This document shows positions 8,459 through 16,542 of a stretch of 64,000 nt of DNA, one piece after another. A program made the position numbers and the translations under genes. A model generated the notes under the pieces. It had not been told where the DNA came from and did not search any database. It saw only the letters and a list, made by a program, of their open reading frames with translations. This DNA comes from CAYUCJ01 sp049282265 (GTDB lineage: Bacteria > Desulfobacterota > DSM-4660 > Desulfatiglandales > Desulfatiglandaceae). Each line of letters opens with the position of its first letter. The first letter of the stretch is position 1. Where the stretch lies: contig JBAPTR010000162.1 in the NCBI GenBank assembly GCA_049282265.1, positions 62,001 through 126,000 of the forward strand, given 5' to 3'.

Positions 8459-8731
8459 TCACCCGCCGGCCAGCATAACGGTTATATAAATCTCATCCCC
8501 GTCCCGGACCGGCTTTGCCAGTTCTTCCGGATAAGCACTTTCCAGGTTTACATAAATCTCCATATTGTTACGCAGCTTTTCTCTTTTTTCGAACAATACT
8601 TCTCTAAAGGCGGGGTATCGGCCCACCAGTTGGTCAAGACATTGGCCGACTGTACTTCCGTCCACTTCAACCTTGCTCAAGCCATCCATATATTGACGAT
8701 GCGTTTTATGAATATTAATTATGATACTCAT
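8459..8731 (-). CDS. MoaD/ThiS-family ubiquitin-like sulfur carrier
   Basis: 90-residue beta-grasp protein ending in Gly-Gly (DEIYITVMLAGG), the feature that is adenylated and thiocarboxylated in MoaD (molybdopterin) and ThiS (thiazole) carriers. The VDGSTVGQCLDQLVGRYP segment fits the MoaD helix region. Orphan: no moaE or moeB-like gene adjoins. It is convergent with the dehalogenase-like gene and divergent from the molybdenum-hydroxylase subunits. A role in pterin cofactor supply for the W/Mo enzymes of this region is plausible but unproven. Confidence 0.8.
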   Translation of the reverse strand: MSIIINIHKTHRQYMDGLSKVEVDGSTVGQCLDQLVGRYPAFREVLFEKREKLRNNMEIYVNLESAYPEELAKPVRDGDEIYITVMLAGG

Positions 8732-8933
8732 ACTGAACTCCTTTCATATTCCAGGGACCAATCCCGTATTTATTTTTATTGGTCCAAACAAGGATATCAT
8801 ACACTTGACTACCACAGCAACAAGCATATAATCTAATCGCATTGTTCGTTTCGGATCCATACCTGAACCCACCACGACAATGTGCTGCCACATGTTTGAT
8901 GACAAGAAAAAACATAAGAGGAAAAAAAGAGAT

Positions 8934-9815
8934 ATGCTCTTACCAAAATTCCGTTACCATGAACCTGCCACGCTGGAAGAGACCTGCGAGATGATGGCGG
9001 ATCTGGGAAACCGGGCCAGGCTCCTTGCCGGTGGAACCGACCTCATCGTCAATATGAAAAAAAAGATCCTTGATCCCGAACACGTGGTGTTCCTGGGAAG
9101 GATTGAAGAACTCAAGGGAATCGATTCACACGACGGCACCATCAGAATCGGTGCCCTGATGACTGTGGCCGAGATTGCCGAATCCCCGGACATCAAGACC
9201 CCATTGCCCGCCCTTGCCCACGGTGCCTCCGTCCTGGGATCGCCCCTAATCAGGAATCTGGCCACTGTGGCGGGGAACCTGGTATCGGCCAGACCCGCCG
9301 CCGACCTCCCCCCTTCACTCATGGCCTACGCGGCCAAAGTTGTTCTCCGAAAAAAGGACCGCAAAAGGCAAGTCCCCTTGAAAGATTTTATCCAGGGTCC
9401 GGGCAAAACCGCCATGGAGCCCGAGGAAATCCTCACGCATATTGTGCTCGACAGACCCCCTGCCGGCAGTGGGGCCGCCTACATCAAACTGGGGAAACGC
9501 AAGGCTCTCGAAATATCCCTGGTGAACGTGGCCTCTTATCTTTCGCTGGACGAATCCGATGATTCTGTTGCTTCGGCCCGTATCGTCATGGGCGCCGTCG
9601 GTCCAACGCCCCTGCGGGCGACGTCCGCCGAGAAACTCCTGATCGGTGAAAACCCCTCCCAGCAGCTCTTTGAACGGGTCGGCGAGGCAGCGGGGCTGGA
9701 GAGCCGGCCCATAGACGATTTCAGGGGGTCGGCGGAATACCGCCGTGCCATGGTCAAAGTACTCACTGAAAGGACACTCAGGGCGGCCTATGAGCTGGCC
9801 CGGGGTTCATTGTAA
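8934..9815 (+). CDS. FAD-binding subunit of a molybdenum hydroxylase (CoxM/HcrB type)
   Basis: 293 residues from ATG 8934 (MLLPKFRYHEPATLEET). Contains the two FAD-binding signatures of the xanthine dehydrogenase/CO dehydrogenase medium subunit: LLAGGTDLIVNMK near residue 33 and SPLIRNLATVAGNLVSARPA near 105. It transfers electrons between FAD and the 2Fe-2S subunit encoded next. An in-frame extension to 8880 is rich in lysine and unlikely to be translated. The large Mo-binding subunit is not found upstream or downstream. Confidence 0.9.
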   Translation: MLLPKFRYHEPATLEETCEMMADLGNRARLLAGGTDLIVNMKKKILDPEHVVFLGRIEELKGIDSHDGTIRIGALMTVAEIAESPDIKTPLPALAHGASVLGSPLIRNLATVAGNLVSARPAADLPPSLMAYAAKVVLRKKDRKRQVPLKDFIQGPGKTAMEPEEILTHIVLDRPPAGSGAAYIKLGKRKALEISLVNVASYLSLDESDDSVASARIVMGAVGPTPLRATSAEKLLIGENPSQQLFERVGEAAGLESRPIDDFRGSAEYRRAMVKVLTERTLRAAYELARGSL

Positions 9816-9825
9816 GGAGATGAGC

Positions 9826-10293
9826 ATGCAACAAATCATCAAACTCACCGTGAACGACGAGGAATATGAACTGACCGTGGAGCCCAACCGGACACTGCTG
9901 GACCTGCTCCGGTACGATCTGTGTCTTACCGGCACAAAAAAGGGCTGTGACGAGGGGGACTGCGGGGCCTGCACGATCATCATGGACGGCAAGGCCGTCA
10001 GTTCCTGCCTGGTATTGGCCGTCCGGGCCAATGGAAAAAAGATCCTGACTATTGAAGGTATGGAGACTAAGGATGGACTGCATCCCATTCAGCAGGCCTT
10101 TGTTAAAAATGGGGCCATTCAGTGTGGGTTCTGTACCCCGGGCATGATCCTCTCTGCAAAGGCCTTGCTGGACCGGAACTCCCATCCGGACGAACAGGAA
10201 ATCCGGACGGCTATTTCAGGAAATCTGTGCCGCTGTACCGGGTATCAGAAGATCGTCGAAGCTATTGAAGAGGCAAGCGATGTAAAACCCTGA
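9826..10293 (+). CDS. 2Fe-2S subunit of a molybdenum hydroxylase (CoxS/HcrC type)
   Basis: 155 residues with both family clusters: the plant-type motif GCDEGDCGACTI near residue 44 and the helical motif CGFCTPGM...CRCTGY in the second half. ATG 9826 is preceded by TAAGGAG at a normal distance; the ATG at 9820 is too close to it. It lies 10 bases after the FAD subunit, so the two are co-transcribed. In complete operons a CoxL/HcrA catalytic subunit accompanies them; here the next gene is a response regulator. Confidence 0.92.
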   Translation: MQQIIKLTVNDEEYELTVEPNRTLLDLLRYDLCLTGTKKGCDEGDCGACTIIMDGKAVSSCLVLAVRANGKKILTIEGMETKDGLHPIQQAFVKNGAIQCGFCTPGMILSAKALLDRNSHPDEQEIRTAISGNLCRCTGYQKIVEAIEEASDVKP

Positions 10294-10417
10294 AAGATAT
10301 CTCGGCTACACAATCAGTTGATCAAGGAAGAGTCTTTTTAGCGCTAAAGAAAAAAAAGCGTGATACACCCACGGAATATCCTGAAACCGATGAAAACGCT
10401 GCAAAGGAGGATCAGTC

Positions 10418-10867
10418 ATGACTGACGGCTTGGATGTCATTATCGTTGATGATGAACCCGCGGTATGCGAGGCCGTTCTGGAGATCGTCAAGTCCTTTTA
10501 CACCTGGGGGCAGATCTACGCCTTCACGGACTTTGATGAAGCCTCGGCCTTTTGTGTCAACCGGGAAACAGGGGTGGCCATATTTATCCTGGACGTGTTC
10601 ATGGGGGAAAACACCGGCTTTACTCTCCTGGATGCCGTTTCAGACAAATTTCCCATGGCCCACGAAGACGCCATTATCATGACGGGATACGCCAGTGACG
10701 AAGTGGTGAACATGTGCGTCGCGTCTGAAATCAACCATCTGCTGGAAAAACCTGTTCGCCCCTATGCCTTGCAGCTCGCCGTCCGGGCCGTCGTCTCAAA
10801 ATACATCAAGTTCGCCAAAAAAATAATGGGGGACCCCGGTTTTGCCGAAAACGTGACCCGGTTCTGA
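10418..10867 (+). CDS. Stand-alone response regulator receiver protein
   Basis: 149 residues consisting of a single REC domain. Acidic pocket DDE near residues 11-13, phospho-acceptor Asp in IFILDVFMGE near 58, switch Thr in IIMTGYAS, Lys in LLEKPVRP. No output domain follows, so it is CheY-like or acts by protein contact. AAGGAGG precedes the ATG. It sits about 125 bases after the 2Fe-2S subunit and converges on the PrkA operon. No histidine kinase is adjacent. Confidence 0.88.
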   Translation: MTDGLDVIIVDDEPAVCEAVLEIVKSFYTWGQIYAFTDFDEASAFCVNRETGVAIFILDVFMGENTGFTLLDAVSDKFPMAHEDAIIMTGYASDEVVNMCVASEINHLLEKPVRPYALQLAVRAVVSKYIKFAKKIMGDPGFAENVTRF

Positions 10868-10915
10868 TCATTTTTTTTAGAAGCTTGTGGGAGTACTGCG
10901 AGTTTTGAGGCGGGC

Positions 10916-11022
10916 GGAAAATGCTCATATGCAAGGCATCAGAAATCCCGAGGAACGAGGCGTACATAGAAGTACGCCGCAGTGATGCGGGATGAGGATA
11001 ACGTAGCAGATGGGCGTTTTCC
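10916..11022. repeat. Large imperfect hairpin (REP-like) between convergent operons
   Basis: Outer arms GGAAAATGCTCATATGC (from 10916) and GCAGATGGGCGTTTTCC (to 11022) pair with G-U allowances. Inside, ATCCCG pairs with CGGGAT, and the apex is GGCGTAC (10959-10965), a six-base loop, GTACGCC (10972-10978). It occupies nearly the whole gap between the response regulator and the oppositely oriented PrkA operon. It could serve as bidirectional terminator or belong to a dispersed REP family. Confidence 0.7.
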
Positions 11023-11031
11023 GAACGCCTC

Positions 11032-13350
11032 CTAGGCCTCCGAAAAGGTCTTGGCAAGCTCGTTGTCGATGACATAGATGCACACCTCTTTTGCGCCCTT
11101 TTCCGTATACCCGTATCGCTTGATCAGGTTTCGGACCATAAAGGTAATATCCTCCCGAATTCGCTTGTCGTAGGTCCTGAAGCCCTCCTTGTCGTAATCC
11201 TTGATGGCTCTCCGGAAGTTCTCGTTCTTGAGGAAAGGTTCCAGCACCTTTTCCTTCAGGTTGTAGACATATCGCTCATAGAGAGACCGGTAGAGGCCGG
11301 TCTCTGCAATCGGTTTCCCCTCCACCATGATCTCCTGGGTCAAGGTCCTGGATGTATATTCCTTCTGTATGCCCTTGCGGAAGGTGAGACGTTTTTCGCT
11401 GTCTGCATTTGGACCAAGGATGCGCGATTCCATGCCCTCGAAAAATCCATCCGTGATCTCCAGTTTTTCCCCGGTGAATGTGGAGGTGGTTACGGCCCCT
11501 GTTTCAAAGTTGAGGGCGAAGAGATAATTCTTAATGTCCCTGTCAATCTGCTCCTCATTGTAGTCATAGAGCGACTCCTTGACTTCCTGCAGGATCTTGT
11601 AGTTGTAGAGATGAAGCAGGGAATCCAGGAATCCTTCCGGGATGGATTCGCTGAGGTCGGGACGCACCTTTGTGAAGAACTTGCAGAGGCCTGACATGTT
11701 GATCAACCGGCCTTCCCCGGTGGTGTTAGAATAGAACTCGTTGAAAATTTTAAGAGAATCCCGGCCCGAAAAACCTCCCTGCCCTTCGCTCTCCGCCTCC
11801 GCCAGGACCCTTCGACGCCTCTTGGAGGCGAATCCCTTTCGGTCCTCTTCTGAAAGCCACGCGGGGATATTGCCCGTATAGATCTCCATCTTGAGAAGCT
11901 GGAGGTTCTTGTCACAGTAGAGCCGGTACTTTTCAGGGTCTCCAATCCATTCCAGCAAGGCCTCAGACTTGGTGCTCAACCGCGAAGAGATGATGACCCG
12001 GGCAAAATTCTGCAGGACCATGGGGAGGAAATGCTCTTCGATGTGCTTTCCAAAAATGGACTTGTAGATCTTGACTTCCGTCTGCAGATCCAGCACATAG
12101 GGAATATTGATGTATTCGATCCTGTCCAGGAAGGACTGATAGTCCTCAATATTTTTCTTGTCCTCCGGGTTCATCACGGCCAGGAAGAGGGAATTGACAT
12201 TCTCCTCCATGTCCTCCACCTTGTGGACGCCCTCACTGACAATGTTGTGGAGTTCGATCAGCCGTTCCTTGTTGTGGGACTTGATATCCATGAGGGCGTA
12301 CACCCCGTTGTTGGTCTTGGCATAACGGGAAAAAATATACTGGACCCGATTGCTGGCCTTGAACAGGCCGTCCATCCTCCTCTGGAGCACGGGATTGGAG
12401 AGCACATCCCGGCGCATGGGTTTGTCACCCGGGTTATAGATACTGATACCCTCGCCAAGTCTTCGGCTGAAGCGATAGGGCCGGGCATAGACCATCTTGA
12501 GCACCTTTTCCGGGCTTTGCAGCCTGTCGAGTAACGCCTCGTAGAGGCAGCTGCAGATGGTGCAGGGCGTGTCCCTGAGTACCCACTCATATTCCTTTTC
12601 GCTGAGGAGTTCCTCCCTGACTTCCGTGTTTTTAAGAAGGCCATCAAAAAAGACACGGCGGTGATTCTTCGGGATGATCATGATGGGGTTGTCATGACTG
12701 GGACAGGGGATCTCAATGAAATCCTCATGGGTTTCAGTGAGAATCTGACCCGGGCTGACCACGGGCTCATGGTCCTGACAGGGGTTCTCATTTTCACCGG
12801 GTGTCCCGAACTCCAACAACTCCGACAACCTTTCGAGGATCGGCAGGTTTTTTGAAGCCCCGTGGCCTCCGGCCAGTCTTCGATCGATACGCCAGACAAT
12901 CTCAAAGCGATTGCCCCCCTGCGTGTTGGCATATTCTTCAAACTTCATGAGCAGGTTGTTCAGAAAGGTGCTCTTGCCGCAGCCCGGCGGCCCGTCAAAC
13001 ACGTAGATCTTGTTCTGCTGGGCCCCACGCTTGAGGGCCTCCACGAGCTTGACCAGCCGGTTGGCAAAGAGGCGGTCGGCGAAAAAAGGACGGTCCGCCC
13101 CTTCCACGAACATTCGGGTGCAATCATAGTAGACAAAGTGAATATTCTCGGGGTCTTCGGGATACTCATCGATACCTTCGCCCACATAGGATCTGATCAT
13201 ATCGTGGAAAATCTGAAACACATTGCGAAGCACGGGATAGGGGTTCTCCATGAGCAGGGAGAGAAAATCTTCGAAGGAAATAATGCTTCCCTGCTCCTCG
13301 GGCTGCATACTGCGGGCAAGGTATTTCATGGCTTTTTGGATGTTATCCAT
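11032..13350 (-). CDS. PrkA-like AAA ATPase/serine protein kinase family protein (copy B)
   Basis: 772 residues, last gene of the operon. A P-loop GPPGCGKST at residues 120-128 lies in an AAA-like domain, followed by a conserved CTIC pair and long C-terminal regions resembling PrkA. It is clearly a paralogue of the 764-residue protein at 18668-20962 (shared FADRLFANR, RGAQQN, LNNLL, PAWLSEEDRK-type blocks) and more distant from canonical PrkA at 16543. Stop TAG at 11032-11034. It likely works with SpoVR and YeaH in a stress or stationary-phase response; the kinase activity is assumed from the family. Confidence 0.8.
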   Translation of the reverse strand: MDNIQKAMKYLARSMQPEEQGSIISFEDFLSLLMENPYPVLRNVFQIFHDMIRSYVGEGIDEYPEDPENIHFVYYDCTRMFVEGADRPFFADRLFANRLVKLVEALKRGAQQNKIYVFDGPPGCGKSTFLNNLLMKFEEYANTQGGNRFEIVWRIDRRLAGGHGASKNLPILERLSELLEFGTPGENENPCQDHEPVVSPGQILTETHEDFIEIPCPSHDNPIMIIPKNHRRVFFDGLLKNTEVREELLSEKEYEWVLRDTPCTICSCLYEALLDRLQSPEKVLKMVYARPYRFSRRLGEGISIYNPGDKPMRRDVLSNPVLQRRMDGLFKASNRVQYIFSRYAKTNNGVYALMDIKSHNKERLIELHNIVSEGVHKVEDMEENVNSLFLAVMNPEDKKNIEDYQSFLDRIEYINIPYVLDLQTEVKIYKSIFGKHIEEHFLPMVLQNFARVIISSRLSTKSEALLEWIGDPEKYRLYCDKNLQLLKMEIYTGNIPAWLSEEDRKGFASKRRRRVLAEAESEGQGGFSGRDSLKIFNEFYSNTTGEGRLINMSGLCKFFTKVRPDLSESIPEGFLDSLLHLYNYKILQEVKESLYDYNEEQIDRDIKNYLFALNFETGAVTTSTFTGEKLEITDGFFEGMESRILGPNADSEKRLTFRKGIQKEYTSRTLTQEIMVEGKPIAETGLYRSLYERYVYNLKEKVLEPFLKNENFRRAIKDYDKEGFRTYDKRIREDITFMVRNLIKRYGYTEKGAKEVCIYVIDNELAKTFSEA

Positions 13351-13359
13351 ATGACTTTT

Positions 13360-15018
13360 TCACCCTTCAAAGACCTTTCTGGAGAGTTTCCGGTTCTCCA
13401 CGGTGTACACGACGCGCTGCCATTTGATTTCCTCCTCAACGACCTCGTCCTTTAACCGGGGGAAGAGGGCCGCATAGGCATCTCCTGCCTTCTTGGGAGA
13501 CGTCACGATCTCGCTGGTCTCAAGCATGACCCTGCCGCCCCACAGGTATTCAACGCCCATGAGGGTGTTGGCTATGAATTCTTTGACCAGGGGCTTTTCC
13601 TCGAAATGATGAACGAGGTACAGGGTCTTGTTGCCTTTGGCCTTTTCAAGATCGACCGTGATGTGGGGGGGATGATACAGGGAATCCAGGAGCATTTGCC
13701 GATAGTCCTTCAGCTTGCGGCTCTTCACGTAGTACTGCCACACCATCCGGCTTTGGTCCAGCTTTCTTCCCGCCACAAAGAGCTTATGGCGGTTGACGAA
13801 ATCCTGATCTACAAAACTGTTGATGAACATGAAGTCGCAAAAGTTTTCACGGACCTGAAAGATAAAATCCCTTCCCGCACCGGTCTTCCTGTCATACTTT
13901 TTCCGTTGGTCCGCATCCAGGAGTCTTTCAAAGGCAAAGTCCAGTTTCCCTTTGTCCGCCATCTCCTCCACATAGTAGAACAGGCGCATACCCAGGGCAT
14001 AGGGGTTCAGCCCCACCCTCGGCATGGCGGTGACCCCCGAATTGACCCTGGCGAAATCAACCTCGTGGCCTTCGATGCGGTCATCCCGGAGGAAAAGGGT
14101 TTCATGCCAGTAGCTTGCCCACCCCTCATTCATGATCTTGGTCCTTATCTGGGGCTGGAAGAACAGGGATGTCTTGCGCACCACCTGGATGACCGCCTTC
14201 ATCCAGTTGTTCTCCTCCCTTCTCAGAAAAGGCGACCGGTTCAGAATAAACTGGAGCAGGTCCACCCGGTGTTCCACCTTTTTTTCAAGGCTCTTTTTAA
14301 AAAAGGCCTCAAATTCCGGGTGCTCTTTTTCGATTTCCGAAAAAAAGATCTCCTCTCCCTTTCTGCCGTATTCCTTGAGGCATTCATTGTATCTTTCGAT
14401 TTTCTTCAGGTAGTCGCTGATCCGCGCTTTCCGGTGCTCCTGCAGAAAGACGTCAAAATAGAAATCGAGACGTTTTGAACCGGGTTTCAAGGGCGAAATG
14501 CTGTACTGCGCCAGCTCGTTGTGATAACCTACCAGGTTGTCGATGCCCCTCGCAAACTCAATGATGTAATCCACCCAGCGGCCCTTTTCGCTTCTCATTC
14601 TCGCCATCAACCGTTTGTCGGCCAGGGCCTGGCCTTCGAAATCATATTCCCAGGTATGGCGGAAGAACAGATTGTTCTGAAAAAAGTCGATGTGGGCCAG
14701 GACGTGATAAAAAATCATGACGTTCAGCCAGTCGGGATTGTTGTCATTATAAAAAGAGATGGCAGGGCTGGTATTGATGACCGTTTCATAAGGGTTATGG
14801 GGATAGAGTTCATACCGCCCCTTTTCCCTCAGGACTTCCACGTCATGAACCCAGTAGTCATAGAGGGTGGGGATCATCATTTTCGGCGACAGCTCCAGCA
14901 GATCCCGGTTGGTCACGATGTATTCCAAGGTCTCGTCCCTGAAACGGAGACCCGCGCCACGGGCCCTCTCCTTGCACCCCTCCATGATCGCCTTGGTATG
15001 TTGATTAACAAGTTCCAT
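13360..15018 (-). CDS. SpoVR family protein (YcgB)
   Basis: 552 residues. The start (LVNQHTKAIMEGCKERARG), the block YELYPHNPYETVINTSPAIS and NEGWASYWHE are typical of SpoVR/YcgB. In Bacillus SpoVR is involved in spore cortex formation; in proteobacteria YcgB is linked with the YeaG/YeaH stress system, biochemistry unsettled. Only 9 bases separate it from yeaH and from the downstream PrkA-like gene, so the three are coupled. Confidence 0.93.
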   Translation of the reverse strand: MELVNQHTKAIMEGCKERARGAGLRFRDETLEYIVTNRDLLELSPKMMIPTLYDYWVHDVEVLREKGRYELYPHNPYETVINTSPAISFYNDNNPDWLNVMIFYHVLAHIDFFQNNLFFRHTWEYDFEGQALADKRLMARMRSEKGRWVDYIIEFARGIDNLVGYHNELAQYSISPLKPGSKRLDFYFDVFLQEHRKARISDYLKKIERYNECLKEYGRKGEEIFFSEIEKEHPEFEAFFKKSLEKKVEHRVDLLQFILNRSPFLRREENNWMKAVIQVVRKTSLFFQPQIRTKIMNEGWASYWHETLFLRDDRIEGHEVDFARVNSGVTAMPRVGLNPYALGMRLFYYVEEMADKGKLDFAFERLLDADQRKKYDRKTGAGRDFIFQVRENFCDFMFINSFVDQDFVNRHKLFVAGRKLDQSRMVWQYYVKSRKLKDYRQMLLDSLYHPPHITVDLEKAKGNKTLYLVHHFEEKPLVKEFIANTLMGVEYLWGGRVMLETSEIVTSPKKAGDAYAALFPRLKDEVVEEEIKWQRVVYTVENRKLSRKVFEG

Positions 15019-15027
15019 GATGGTTTT

Positions 15028-16407
15028 TCACGAAATGAGCCTCCTTATCCCTTCAATCAGCCGGGGTTCATCCGCATCCTGTTCCATGGCATCGAGCCTT
15101 ATGAGATCAGGTTTTTCAGCCGGGAGCCCTGATTTTTTCAGGTATTTTTCCACCTCGGTTTCCCTGCCGACGGCCTGTTTCACGACGGTGACGCCCACCC
15201 TGTTGGCATAAGCGAGCATCTTTTTGATCTCCGGGAGGGCCTCTTTCCCCTCCGTGTCCCAGTCGTCCCCGTCGGTTCCGTGAAACACATAGATATTGTA
15301 GTCCCTTGCCAGGTTCTCTTTTTCCACGATCTCGTTCACCAGGCGAAAGGCGGAGGCAACCTTGGTCCCACCGGCCACCTGTGAATTGTAGTAGGTGTAA
15401 AAATCCTGCACTTCGGTGGCCTCCGTATCGTGGAGGACAAACCGGGATTCCACCTGTTTTTCATACTGGTAAAGCAACCAGCTGTAGATCAGGACGTGTT
15501 GGGTCACGACCAGTTGGGTGGGATTGCCTGCCATGGAGCCGGAATAGTCCCGGAGGAAAAACACCATGGCCTGTGATTCATAGTCTTTTTCCTTGGAAAG
15601 GATGCGATAAATCCTGTCGTAGGGCGATATGAGGAATCGCGTGGTGTCTATATTATCGATATCCGGAATATTCCCCAGGTTAATATTGGTTTCCACGATC
15701 TTTTTGAGGGTGGCCTTTTTGTCCAGTATCTGGCCGAACCCCCTGTGCTTGTCGGTCAGGTCATAGGTATAACGCGTGAGCGATCGCTTCTTTCCCTTGT
15801 CTTTCAGGTTGGGGAGTTCGAATTTCTCGGAAAGGATCCTCCCCAGGTCATAGGCATCCGATTCCACCTCGTGTCGCCCGCCTTCTCCCTGGCCCGGGCC
15901 TTCCCCTCCACCTTCCTCCGGGTCACGGACCGGCTGTTCGCCGATGACCTCCCCTTCTTCGCCTTCTCCTGACCCGCCGGACCCGCCCTCTTCCTCCGCA
16001 GGTTTGCGCACCCTGTCGTGGATGAGTTTTTCCTCCACGGTGGTGGGAACCACCACGATCCTGTCTTTTCCCCCTTTTCCCGGCTTGACCAGCCGCCCCA
16101 CGCGGATCTTTTTCGGGAACCCGTCCTCTTTCCGCTGCTTGTCTCTTTCGAGCAGCTCATCAATGGAATAGAGACAGGTGAGGTAGGAGCTCCGGGGTGG
16201 AGGCATGGCCTGAAGGGAAGACAGGTCGTTAAAGGCATACACAGTCCCCGGCTGGGGGCGGAACTCGTCTGTCCCTTCCGCATTCAAACGGCCCGGAAAA
16301 GTATGGCTCCCCCGGCCATTGAGCTCTAAGAGGATCCTTTTCTCCTCATCAGGCTCCAGACCTTCCGCCTTGAGTTTTTCAAATATCTTCCACTCTCTCG
16401 AATTCAT
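15028..16407 (-). CDS. yeaH: YeaH/YhbH family (DUF444) von Willebrand-type protein
   Basis: 459 residues. A low-complexity Gly/Glu-rich linker (around residues 135-180) separates the N-terminal region from a C-terminal VWA-like domain with the metal-site motif DYSGSMAG and later FHGTDGDDWDTEG. It belongs to the DUF444 family encoded beside prkA in many bacteria (E. coli yeaG-yeaH). VWA domains usually mediate metal-dependent protein contacts with MoxR/AAA-like partners, here presumably the PrkA proteins. Confidence 0.92.
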   Translation of the reverse strand: MNSREWKIFEKLKAEGLEPDEEKRILLELNGRGSHTFPGRLNAEGTDEFRPQPGTVYAFNDLSSLQAMPPPRSSYLTCLYSIDELLERDKQRKEDGFPKKIRVGRLVKPGKGGKDRIVVVPTTVEEKLIHDRVRKPAEEEGGSGGSGEGEEGEVIGEQPVRDPEEGGGEGPGQGEGGRHEVESDAYDLGRILSEKFELPNLKDKGKKRSLTRYTYDLTDKHRGFGQILDKKATLKKIVETNINLGNIPDIDNIDTTRFLISPYDRIYRILSKEKDYESQAMVFFLRDYSGSMAGNPTQLVVTQHVLIYSWLLYQYEKQVESRFVLHDTEATEVQDFYTYYNSQVAGGTKVASAFRLVNEIVEKENLARDYNIYVFHGTDGDDWDTEGKEALPEIKKMLAYANRVGVTVVKQAVGRETEVEKYLKKSGLPAEKPDLIRLDAMEQDADEPRLIEGIRRLIS

Positions 16408-16511
16408 ACTTTTACCTGAATTGAGCGATTAGCTTTTGGCAATTAGCCATTAAATCAATGGTTCCAGGCGCGCCAACGGGTTAACGGGCTTAACCGGCAA
16501 ACGGGCTCAAT

Positions 16512-16526
16512 CCCGCCTGTGGCGGG
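16512..16526. repeat. Short GC hairpin between prkA and yeaH
   Basis: CCCGCC at 16512-16517, loop TGT, GGCGGG at 16521-16526, in a 135-base gap also containing AACGGG-type short iterations (16475-16510). No T run follows on the minus strand, so it is more likely an mRNA processing or stability element than a terminator. Confidence 0.5.
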
Positions 16527-16542
16527 ACTCAACGGCTCAACC

